DNA of 17,587 nucleotides from positions 33,093 through 50,679 of the forward strand of contig CAJTQH010000007.1 of NCBI GenBank assembly GCA_910578305.1, read 5' to 3'. This stretch comes from an uncultured Muribaculaceae bacterium (lineage in GTDB: Bacteria > Bacteroidota > Bacteroidia > Bacteroidales > Muribaculaceae). Position 1 is the first letter of the stretch. Each line of letters begins with the position of its first letter. The notes beneath the pieces were generated by a model. That model had not been told where the DNA came from and searched no databases. It worked only from the letters and a program-made list of their open reading frames with translations. Both the position numbers and the translations under genes were made by a program. Positions 1 to 5,985 of the stretch are shown piece by piece.

Positions 1-1
1 T

Positions 2-15
2 ATACGATATCGTAT
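2..15. repeat. 14-bp perfect palindrome just upstream of the first gene
   Basis: ATACGATATCGTAT is a perfect dyad that ends two bases before the ATG at 18. It could be an operator, but the frame of the first gene is open through it, so it may instead be coding. The window edge prevents a decision. Confidence 0.35.
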
Positions 16-17
16 TT

Positions 18-803
18 ATGAAATTTGGCTTGGTAGAACAATTGCATTTGCCCACATGGGACTGGATTGCTCTTGTAGTTGCCATGTGTTCACTTATGTT
101 AACTTATAGGACATGGAGATCTCAGGAGCAGACAAGAGATAACACCCGACGACTTGGTGAAGACGATTATCGGACTATGCTTGTCGATAGTTATTATAAT
201 ATTGTAAGAAATACTATAAATTTATACTCTCTGTCGGTATGCCTTAAAAACAAATATCAGGACTATTATCCATCCGAAGAATATCTGCAGAAAATGAAGT
301 TGTATTTATTTGATCCGAATCAAATATCATTTCAGAATATTCATAAAAATGATTATGGTAAATTTCAAAGACTTGCAGAACTTTGTCATTATTTTAACCT
401 TCATATTGATGCGACCCAAAATCATCTTTCATCCGATCGGATAAGTGTTGATATAAAGGAGCGTGATATGGAGGCGTTGATAGGAATGCATTGGCTTCTT
501 GCCACTGAAATATGGGATACAATTGATTCGATATCCTCTGAAGGAAGAGAAGAAATGAATAGGAGAAAGATATGCGAAAAAATTATCGGTATTTCTAAAA
601 ACTTTTACAGGGGAGATTTACATGGTGTTTCAGGAAATAAGATTGTCGGTAGAGATGTAGAATTTTTGAAGCGAGTATTTGATGGCGTTGATGGCTATGA
701 AGATACTCTGAAAAGGTTGGATTCGGCCATAATGTTGAAACTGTATTGTGATGAAAGTGGCAATGGACAAATCCGAATGCCGCTCATACCATTGCATGAC
801 TGA
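18..803 (+). CDS. Hypothetical protein with one N-terminal membrane helix
   Basis: A 261-residue protein I cannot assign to a family. Residues about 14-32 (WDWIALVVAMCSLMLTYRTW) form one hydrophobic helix, followed by a charged, probably cytoplasmic stretch (RSQEQTRDNTRR) and a mostly helical soluble part of about 200 residues with no catalytic motif I recognise. The charged linker after the helix suggests a membrane-anchored cytoplasmic protein. The gene is visibly AT-richer than the metabolic genes that follow and uses many AAA, ATA and TTA codons, which fits accessory or transferred DNA. The start at 18 is the first ATG. The frame is open back to the window edge, so a slightly longer protein is possible. 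No partner gene is visible: the next gene lies on the opposite strand and converges on it. Confidence 0.7.
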   Translation: MKFGLVEQLHLPTWDWIALVVAMCSLMLTYRTWRSQEQTRDNTRRLGEDDYRTMLVDSYYNIVRNTINLYSLSVCLKNKYQDYYPSEEYLQKMKLYLFDPNQISFQNIHKNDYGKFQRLAELCHYFNLHIDATQNHLSSDRISVDIKERDMEALIGMHWLLATEIWDTIDSISSEGREEMNRRKICEKIIGISKNFYRGDLHGVSGNKIVGRDVEFLKRVFDGVDGYEDTLKRLDSAIMLKLYCDESGNGQIRMPLIPLHD

Positions 804-862
804 TTTGAAAAATCCGACTATGGTTTATTAGGCCTGCGGCATTGCATAGGCGGTTAAAACGG

Positions 863-899
863 ATGGCCCTGATGTGTTGTGGTGGGACATCAGGGCCAT
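863..899 (-). terminator. Intrinsic terminator between convergent genes
   Basis: ATGGCCCTGATGT (863-875) pairs perfectly with ACATCAGGGCCAT (887-899) around an 11-nt loop. Read on the minus strand, the stem is followed by CCGTTTTAACC. It ends the carbonic anhydrase transcript and may also stop the plus-strand gene ending at 803. Nothing else is recognisable between 804 and 942. Confidence 0.75.
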
Positions 900-942
900 T
901 GTGAGTGAGTGTGGCGGTTAACGTTGTTGTGCTGGTGAGGGG

Positions 943-1485
943 CTATTCGAGGGGGGTGAGGGCACCGGTGAGGGAGTCTATGATGAATCCGCGCACGGTG
1001 ATGTCGTGCGGCATGAGTGGATGGTGGCGTATCAGATCCACTGTTTCGTGTACGGCTGTTTCGGTGCAGTCAAATCCGTGGAGCCAGCTGTCGAGGTCTA
1101 TGCCACAGTGTCGCATAAGTGATATGTGTTCTTCATCAATGCCGCGTTTTCGCATGGCTTCCAGCATTTCAGCCGAGTCCATTCCCTGCACGCCGCATCC
1201 GGTGTGTCCGATTATCATCACTTCGTTGACTCCGAGCTCGTAGATTGCCACAAGCAGTGAGCGTACGGTAGAGTCGAAGGGGTTGGTTATGGTGCCTCCT
1301 GCATTTTTTATCATTTTCACATCGCCGTTTTTGATGCCTAAGGCTGCCGGAAGCAAGTGCGTAAGACGTGTGTCCATGCAGGTGACGATGGCAATGCGTT
1401 TATCGGGGTATTTTGATGTGGTAAATTGCTCGTATTGTCGGGAGTCGACAAACTGGCGGTTGTGTCGTAATATCTCGTCGATCAT
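943..1485 (-). CDS. Beta-class carbonic anhydrase (small, about 180 residues)
   Basis: Interconverts CO2 and bicarbonate using a zinc ion in the cytoplasm. The beta-class pattern is clear: Cys36, Asp38 and Arg40 in CMDTR, then His94 and Cys97 in GHTGC, giving the Cys-His-Cys zinc set with the Asp-Arg dyad. At 180 residues it belongs to the compact beta-carbonic anhydrase group rather than the ~220-residue Can type. The ATG at 1485 gives a full N-terminal helix (MIDEILRHNRQF) and has no in-frame competitor. It lies 87 bp downstream of fabD on the same strand, with an intrinsic terminator between them, so it is expressed either by read-through or from a promoter I could not see. Bicarbonate for acetyl-CoA carboxylase is a plausible role here, but that is inference. 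Confidence 0.93.
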   Translation of the reverse strand: MIDEILRHNRQFVDSRQYEQFTTSKYPDKRIAIVTCMDTRLTHLLPAALGIKNGDVKMIKNAGGTITNPFDSTVRSLLVAIYELGVNEVMIIGHTGCGVQGMDSAEMLEAMRKRGIDEEHISLMRHCGIDLDSWLHGFDCTETAVHETVDLIRHHPLMPHDITVRGFIIDSLTGALTPLE

Positions 1486-1508
1486 GATGGTGTGGTGTTT
1501 TTAATGAC

Positions 1509-1539
1509 AAAAGACCTGCACATATCCGGCAGGTCTTTT
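1509..1539 (-). terminator. Intrinsic terminator after fabD
   Basis: AAAAGACCTGC (1509-1519) and GCAGGTCTTTT (1529-1539) form a perfect 11-bp stem with a 9-nt loop. On the minus strand the right arm ends in TTTT. It lies between the fabD stop and the carbonic anhydrase ATG. Confidence 0.8.
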
Positions 1540-1572
1540 GTGTTGAGGATTATAGCTGTGAATATCGTCTGG

Positions 1573-2451
1573 TTACTGACGGCCGGAGGTGGTAACAGCG
1601 CGGTCAATCTTGGCAACGAGACCCTGGAGTACTTTGCCCGGACCGAGTTCCACAAATTCAGTGGCACCGTCGGCTATCATGTTCTTTACGGTCTGAGTCC
1701 AGCGCACGGGAGCTGTGAGCTGTGCCACGAGGTTGGCTTTGATTTCAGCCGGATCTGTGTGGGGGAGTGCATCGACGTTCTGATAAACGGGGCAGATGGG
1801 GGTGGATACTTCGGTGCGTTCGATGGCTTCTGCCAGCTCGGCGCGTGCCGGCTCCATGCAGGGTGAGTGGAATGCACCGCCTACTTTGAGCTTGAGTGCG
1901 CGTTTGGCTCCTGCTGCGAGAAGCTGTTCGCAAGCTGCGTCTATGGCTTCAACCTCGCCTGAGATCACGATCTGTCCGGGGCAGTTGTAGTTGGCGCATA
2001 CTACCACGCCGTCTATGCCGCCACAGATTTCTTCTACTTTTTCGTCGGGCAAAGCGAGTACGGCAGCCATGGTAGAGGGCTTGAGCTCGCATGCTTTCTG
2101 CATGGCCTGTGCGCGGGCCGATACCAGACGCAGGCCGTCTTCAAAACTGAGTGCTCCGGCTGCAACGAGTGCTGAAAATTCGCCGAGAGAGTGACCTGCC
2201 ACCATGTCGGGGCAGAATTCAGCTCCCATTGTCTTGGCAAGTATCACTGAGTGCAGGAATATGGCGGGCTGAGTCACTTTGGTCTGTTTGAGGTCTTCGT
2301 CAGTGCCTTCAAACATGAGGTCGGTGATGCGGAAACCAAGTATTTCATTGGCTTTTTCAAACATTTCGCGGGCCACTTCATTGGTGTCGTAGAGCTCTTT
2401 GCCCATGCCTACGAACTGTGCTCCCTGTCCGGGAAATACAAATGCTTTCAT
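1573..2451 (-). CDS. fabD: Malonyl-CoA:ACP transacylase FabD
   Basis: Transfers the malonyl group from CoA to acyl carrier protein, supplying the extender unit for type II fatty acid synthesis in the cytoplasm. The 292-residue length is normal for the family. Visible motifs are GQGAQ (8-12), the nucleophile elbow GHSLGE with Ser88, the substrate-carboxylate Arg113 in SARAQAMQ, the catalytic His195 in GGAFHSP, and Gln244 in NLVAQLTAPVRW. The ATG at 2451 starts MKAFVFPGQG, the usual FabD N-terminus. It has its own promoter (-7 at 2498-2505) and ends in a terminator, so it appears monocistronic or weakly coupled to carbonic anhydrase. No other fatty-acid genes are visible in the window. Confidence 0.97.
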   Translation of the reverse strand: MKAFVFPGQGAQFVGMGKELYDTNEVAREMFEKANEILGFRITDLMFEGTDEDLKQTKVTQPAIFLHSVILAKTMGAEFCPDMVAGHSLGEFSALVAAGALSFEDGLRLVSARAQAMQKACELKPSTMAAVLALPDEKVEEICGGIDGVVVCANYNCPGQIVISGEVEAIDAACEQLLAAGAKRALKLKVGGAFHSPCMEPARAELAEAIERTEVSTPICPVYQNVDALPHTDPAEIKANLVAQLTAPVRWTQTVKNMIADGATEFVELGPGKVLQGLVAKIDRAVTTSGRQ

Positions 2452-2497
2452 AATCAGTGTTATATGATTGATTTAGTAATGTCGTGTCATGTGGCGG

Positions 2498-2529
2498 CAA
2501 AGTTAATGAAAATTTCCGTATTAAGGAAA
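2498..2529 (-). promoter_or_regulatory. Predicted fabD promoter
   Basis: On the minus strand, TAACTTTG (2498-2505) matches the Bacteroidetes -7 consensus TAnnTTTG. After a 20-bp spacer, TTTC (2526-2529) is a 3-of-4 match to the -33 TTTG. The predicted start gives a 5' leader of roughly 40 nt. Confidence 0.6.
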
Positions 2530-2539
2530 AATTTCCTTA
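2522..2539. repeat. Inverted repeat over the fabD -33 region
   Basis: TAAGGAAA (2522-2529) and TTTCCTTA (2532-2539) are perfect inverted arms with a 2-bp spacer. The right arm core is echoed by GAAAATTTCC at 2508-2517. The position over the -33 element would suit a repressor site. No regulator is known to me for this motif. Confidence 0.4.
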
Positions 2540-2654
2540 TTCGCTTTCATCAATTAACAGTAATGGATTGCTGAATTTATGTTATGTGATGACAAACGCT
2601 CTCATCATAAAGACGATGGGCGGCTGTTGTTGCGCGTAGGCGGATATGTCTTAG

Positions 2655-3362
2655 TCAGTCTGAATGATGGTTGTGGTCGGAGTCGCAACAATCGTAATGG
2701 ATGAAGTGATTGTGTGAGTGGCATACGCGTGTGGTTTGGTCTACTATTACATGTCGGTTGGCCATTGACGCTATGGTGCTCATTTCGTGTGATACGAGTA
2801 TGATGGTTGTGGTGCGTGCAAGTTGGCTGACTATGTCGTAGATGCGATGTTCGAATTGCTTGTCTACATAGCTCAATGGCTCGTCAAGCACCAGCACTTC
2901 GGGACGTGATATTATGGCTCGGGCCAGCAGAGCGCGCTGCATCTGTCCGCCCGACAGTGAACCGAGCGATGCGTTGAGGTGTGACTCAAGCCCGACGAGT
3001 CGAGCGGTGTCGTCAAGTCGCTGTGCGGCATCTCCGGCACGCGGTGATACGAGCCCCAGACTAATGACTTCGCGCACTGTGATGGGAAAGCGAGAGTCGA
3101 TCATGTTTTTTTGCGGCAGGTATCCTATGTGGAGATTGCTCACCTCCGTACAGCCGTCGTTGCCAAAATATCGCACTGTGCCTCCGGTAGGCTTGAGCAG
3201 GCGTAATATTATACGTAGCAGGGTGGTCTTGCCTCCGCCATTTGGCCCCGTGATGGCCATGAAATCGCCACGTTCAATGCTTAGATTCACGTCGGACAAT
3301 ACTGGACGTCTGTCCCATATCATGGAAATATCCGTAAGTTCGATCAGACGGTTATCGCTCAT
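2655..3362 (-). CDS. Metal ABC transporter ATP-binding protein (ZnuC/TroB-like)
   Basis: Cytoplasmic ATPase that would power metal-ion import. All ABC signatures are present: Walker A GPNGGGKTT (39-47), Q-loop Gln84 in YLPQK, LSGGQMQRALLARA (136-149), Walker B VLVLDE (156-161) and the switch His192 in SHE. The closest family is the zinc/manganese ATPases (ZnuC, MntB), supported by the neighbouring metal-binding lipoprotein. The last ~22 residues (from about 213) are rich in His with two adjacent Cys and several Asp, which is odd for an ABC ATPase and looks metal-binding. The start codon overlaps the end of the upstream substrate-binding gene by 11 bp, implying translational coupling. The expected membrane permease gene does not follow: 203 bp later comes fabD. 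Confidence 0.9.
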   Translation of the reverse strand: MSDNRLIELTDISMIWDRRPVLSDVNLSIERGDFMAITGPNGGGKTTLLRIILRLLKPTGGTVRYFGNDGCTEVSNLHIGYLPQKNMIDSRFPITVREVISLGLVSPRAGDAAQRLDDTARLVGLESHLNASLGSLSGGQMQRALLARAIISRPEVLVLDEPLSYVDKQFEHRIYDIVSQLARTTTIILVSHEMSTIASMANRHVIVDQTTRVCHSHNHFIHYDCCDSDHNHHSD

Positions 3363-4254
3363 TGTTGTCGGTGTTGGCAGTTAGTGCACGGGCTATCTTA
3401 CGCATTTCGTCGGGCCAGTCATATCCGAGTGGGTTTATCATCACGGCGGTGGCTCCTGCCTGTGCGGCTATTTCTTGTGATCTGTTGCTGTCAAAGTCGG
3501 GCTGTACGAACATCACCGATGCCGAATGACTGCGGGCTTTGTCGATATTGGAACGCATTTCCATGGCCGACATCTCTTTGTGGTCCATGCCGAGGGCTAT
3601 CTGTTCCAGTCCGTAATCGGCTGCAAAGTAGCTCAGCGACGGATGCCATACTATGAAGGCGTGTCCGGCAAGCGGAGCCAGCATCAAGCGGAGTTCAGAG
3701 TCGAGCGAGTCGAGCTCAGATGTGAGTCGGTTGAAATTGGCGGTATAGTAATCCTTGTTGTCCGGATCTATTTCCAGCATGGCCCGGTACATGTTTGAGG
3801 CAATGATGCGGGCATTGGCCACGGAACTCCATATATGCGGATCGATGTCGTGGCTGTGTGTCTCGTGCTCGTCGTGGCCGTCACTGCTGTGGTGGGTGCC
3901 CTTGAGCAGAGTGATGCCTTCGGATGTATCGAAAGTTAGGATATCGTCAGTGGCTGATATGCGGTCTGTGACCACATCTTCAAAAGCCATGTTGCCGATG
4001 CGGAAATAGGCACGTGAGTCGGAGGCTTTTCGTAGTGCTGATATCGAAGGGTCGAAGTTTTCAGGATCGGCTCCTTTTTCAAGTAGCGTGTTGACTTGCC
4101 ACTTGTCGCCGACTATCTTTTCAAGCAGATAGCGCTGGGGTTCAATGCTCACTGTCAATACAGGCCGATTGTCAGCTCGACTGCAACCACACATGATGTA
4201 GGCGGTTATGATGAGGAGCAATAATATGAAATATGTTGAGAGTCTGTGAATCAT
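3352..4254 (-). CDS. Zinc/manganese ABC transporter substrate-binding lipoprotein (ZnuA-like)
   Basis: Cluster A-I periplasmic metal-binding protein that captures zinc or manganese for import. I chose the ATG at 4254 (300 residues) over the upstream ATG at 4302: it gives a clean lipoprotein signal (basic MIHR, hydrophobic run, then IMCGC with Cys22 or Cys24 as the lipidated residue), and a -7 box lies just upstream. Features seen are a His-rich loop at about 121-135 (HHSSDGHDEHETHSH), typical of ZnuA, and probable ligands His140 (DPHIW), His204 (WHPS) and Asp253 (QPDF). The position that often carries the first ligand His (GxxPHxxEP) reads GADPENFDP, with Glu65 in its place. Zinc is more likely than manganese because of the His loop, but the metal is not proven. 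Confidence 0.9.
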   Translation of the reverse strand: MIHRLSTYFILLLLIITAYIMCGCSRADNRPVLTVSIEPQRYLLEKIVGDKWQVNTLLEKGADPENFDPSISALRKASDSRAYFRIGNMAFEDVVTDRISATDDILTFDTSEGITLLKGTHHSSDGHDEHETHSHDIDPHIWSSVANARIIASNMYRAMLEIDPDNKDYYTANFNRLTSELDSLDSELRLMLAPLAGHAFIVWHPSLSYFAADYGLEQIALGMDHKEMSAMEMRSNIDKARSHSASVMFVQPDFDSNRSQEIAAQAGATAVMINPLGYDWPDEMRKIARALTANTDNNER

Positions 4255-4258
4255 GATG

Positions 4259-4290
4259 CAAAAATACATGAAAAAGATTAAATCGGCTAA
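4259..4290 (-). promoter_or_regulatory. Possible promoter of the metal-transport pair
   Basis: TATTTTTG (4259-4266, minus strand) fits TAnnTTTG, with TTAG at -33 after a 20-bp spacer (3 of 4). It lies only 5 bp before the ATG at 4254, so transcription from here would give an almost leaderless mRNA. Confidence 0.35.
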
Positions 4291-4309
4291 ATATCTCGTC
4301 ATAAGTTAT

Positions 4310-4317
4310 TAACTTTG
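4310..4317 (+). promoter_or_regulatory. -7 element upstream of the acetyltransferase gene
   Basis: TAACTTTG is an exact TAnnTTTG match 26 bp before the ATG at 4344. I see no good -33 element at the usual spacing. Confidence 0.45.
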
Positions 4318-4343
4318 TGTGTTACAAACGACAATAAACATCT

Positions 4344-4835
4344 ATGATACGCAAGGGAAATCTCAACGATGCGGCTGCAATGGCCGGTATCTTCAATCAT
4401 TATGTAGCTACAAGTACAGTGATTTTTTCCAACCGTCAGCTCTCGGAGGCCGACATGCGTTTGCGGCTGGAACCGGTTGCGGGCCGATTCCCTTTTTATG
4501 TCGACGAGGATGAAAACGGCGAGGTGACAGGTTATTGCTATGCCCATTCGTGGCATCCTGACGAGGTGTATGGCCGTACGTGGGAAGTGACCATATACCT
4601 GCAGCACGACATTACCGGCCGGGGCATCGGGTCGGCGTTGCTCGAAAGTGTGGTGGCTGAAAGCCGACGCATGGGTGCACATGTGCTGATGTCGTTTATC
4701 ACCGAGGGTAATGAGCCGTGTGAGCGAATGCATCGGCGTGTGGGATTCCGTCTTGAAGGATTGTTTCGGGAAGTTGGCTACAAGTTTGGCCGGTATCTCA
4801 ACGATGCGGTGTATTATCTTAAGCTTAATGATTGA
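4344..4835 (+). CDS. GNAT N-acetyltransferase, phosphinothricin/MnaT-like
   Basis: Cytoplasmic acetyl-CoA-dependent N-acetyltransferase of 163 residues. The fold pattern matches the Pat/YncA (MnaT) subgroup: an N-terminal MIRKGNLNDAAAMAGIFNHY, the strand VTIYLQHDITGRGIGSALL (82-100) with the acetyl-CoA pyrophosphate loop GRGIGS, and a C-terminal GFRLEGLFREVGYKFGRYLNDAVYY typical of this subgroup. Members acetylate small amines such as phosphinothricin, methionine sulfone or sulfoximine, but the natural substrate cannot be read from sequence. The barrel-protein gene begins 7 bp after the stop, so the two are probably co-transcribed, although no functional link is obvious. Confidence 0.9.
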   Translation: MIRKGNLNDAAAMAGIFNHYVATSTVIFSNRQLSEADMRLRLEPVAGRFPFYVDEDENGEVTGYCYAHSWHPDEVYGRTWEVTIYLQHDITGRGIGSALLESVVAESRRMGAHVLMSFITEGNEPCERMHRRVGFRLEGLFREVGYKFGRYLNDAVYYLKLND

Positions 4836-4842
4836 GCGAGAC

Positions 4843-5715
4843 ATGCTGAAATTCAACGACACATATACGTATTGTCGGGCGATTGCCGTGGCGCTGCTGC
4901 TGCCAATTGCCGCAATGATGCGTGGACAGACCGAACGACCCGATTCGGTGTCGATGACAGTGTCGCCGGCTGACAGTGTGCCGTCGTATATGCTGCCGGC
5001 AGAGTATCCTGAGATGCCATACAGGGCAGAGCCCCGATGGGAGTATTCGCCGGAATATATAGAGGCGATTTCGGCAGTGCGCTCATCTATGCCGCCTATA
5101 AAATCGGTGCGGGTCGATGTGCCGGGTGTGGCAAATGTGGCATCCTGGCAGGATGGAGGCATTACGGCTCAGGGCAGTTGCTCGTCGCTTTACGGCATGG
5201 CCGGTGTAGAATCAGGATCGGTAAATTTAAGCCAGAGTTTTGGGCCAGTGACAGTAAATGCCTATGTTTCGGCTGACAAAATGGGATATTTTCGTGGTCT
5301 GCGAACTTCATACGGCATTGGCGGCTCGGTGGATTATCGGATCAATGACCGATGGTCGGTGACGGTATTCGGAGCATATTATACCGGAAGTATGTCACTT
5401 ACGCCGGGTATGGTCGGTTTTGCCAATGCACCGGTCATAGGTGGATATGCAAGCTACAATATAAATGATCATTGGGGAATATCGGTCGGTGCGAAAACCA
5501 CACGTTCGCTCGTAACCAATCGTTGGGAGACTCAGCCGATAGTAATGCCATATTATCGGGTCAACGACAAGGTGTCGATAGGAGCCGATGTCGGTGGTAT
5601 CATCTACGGACTGATACGAAGTTATATAGACAGCCGCGATAACGGACACGGATGGGGATCTCCTGTCATAGCGCCCCCACGTTCCGGACCTCCTCCTGTG
5701 GCTCCGCGTCGGTGA
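4843..5715 (+). CDS. Predicted outer-membrane beta-barrel protein, function unknown
   Basis: A 290-residue exported protein from the ATG at 4843. An in-frame ATG at 4828 would overlap the preceding gene by 8 bp. A signal peptide is visible at about residues 10-28 (YCRAIAVALLLPIAAMMRGQ). The N-terminal third after the signal is acidic and proline-rich. From about residue 110, alternating hydrophobic and polar strands with aromatic ends (VTVFGAYYTG, IGGYASYNINDHWGISVGAK, KVSIGADVGGIIYGL) suggest an 8- to 10-stranded barrel. The tail is a short Pro/Arg-rich segment (APPRSGPPPVAPRR) rather than the C-terminal aromatic strand end usual for a barrel. I do not recognise a named family. It shares a transcript with the acetyltransferase and overlaps the far end of a decayed gene on the opposite strand. 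Confidence 0.75.
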   Translation: MLKFNDTYTYCRAIAVALLLPIAAMMRGQTERPDSVSMTVSPADSVPSYMLPAEYPEMPYRAEPRWEYSPEYIEAISAVRSSMPPIKSVRVDVPGVANVASWQDGGITAQGSCSSLYGMAGVESGSVNLSQSFGPVTVNAYVSADKMGYFRGLRTSYGIGGSVDYRINDRWSVTVFGAYYTGSMSLTPGMVGFANAPVIGGYASYNINDHWGISVGAKTTRSLVTNRWETQPIVMPYYRVNDKVSIGADVGGIIYGLIRSYIDSRDNGHGWGSPVIAPPRSGPPPVAPRR

Positions 5716-5854
5716 TCACTCTTTTGAGTGAAGCGGCATTGGATCAGATTGCAGAGGTGTGAAAATTGACGGCATCATTTCTCATTCTGACCGACAAATC
5801 GAATATTGCAAAAAGAAACAGAAAGATTACAATTCCGAGAAGCAATATATCCAT
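5714..5854 (-). pseudogene. N-terminal remnant of a PiT-family phosphate permease gene
   Basis: From the ATG at 5854 the minus strand encodes MDILLLGIVIFLFLFAIFDL, then SVRMRNDAVNFHTSAI and a TGA (5744-5746). I recall the N-terminus of Bacteroidetes inorganic phosphate transporters (PiT) as a hydrophobic helix followed by DLVVGVSNDAVNFLNSAIGSKAA, and the match is close. Reading through the TGA gives SNAASLKRVI, which continues the resemblance, so the TGA probably arose from the GGA glycine codon of SAIGSK. About 45 of some 700 codons remain, and the rest is replaced by the 3' end of the barrel-protein gene. The product cannot be a transporter. Whether the 36-residue hydrophobic peptide is made is unknown. 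Homology is from memory and was not searched. Confidence 0.65.
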
Positions 5855-5862
5855 AATAGTTG

Positions 5863-5877
5863 ACAGATGTTATCTGT
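5863..5877. repeat. Short inverted repeat upstream of the PiT remnant
   Basis: ACAGAT GTT ATCTGT is a perfect 6-bp dyad with a 3-nt spacer, 8 bp before the remnant's ATG. It may be a leftover control site of the lost transporter gene. Evidence is weak. Confidence 0.3.
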
Positions 5878-5943
5878 GGGCAGATGTCGGCATGTTGTAT
5901 TGCTGTATTGTGAATAAAATATTGCGGTTTTGTTAATTTTAAA

Positions 5944-5971
5944 GCGCGTCTTAAACATGTTTAAGACGCGC
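5944..5971. repeat. 28-bp perfect palindrome
   Basis: The half-site GCGCGTCTTAAACA (5944-5957) is followed immediately by its exact reverse complement (5958-5971). As RNA it would fold into a 12-bp stem with a 4-nt loop. On the minus strand it is followed by TTTAAAATT, so it could be a terminator for minus-strand transcription. On the plus strand it lies 14 bp before the ATG of the small membrane protein and just after a -7-like TAATTTTA (5934-5941), a position suited to an operator. I cannot choose between these. Confidence 0.85.
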
Positions 5972-5985
5972 AGCGTTCATTTTAT

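Noticed and set aside
4299..5162. 287-residue open frame on the minus strand, opposite the acetyltransferase and barrel-protein genes
   Set aside because: The two plus-strand genes have clear family or export features. The minus frame is low-complexity, lacks motifs and crosses both genes.
5716..5731. TCACTC-TTTT-GAGTGA hairpin as terminator of the barrel-protein gene
   Set aside because: A short AT-containing stem with no U-run after it, and it falls inside the PiT remnant's former coding sequence.
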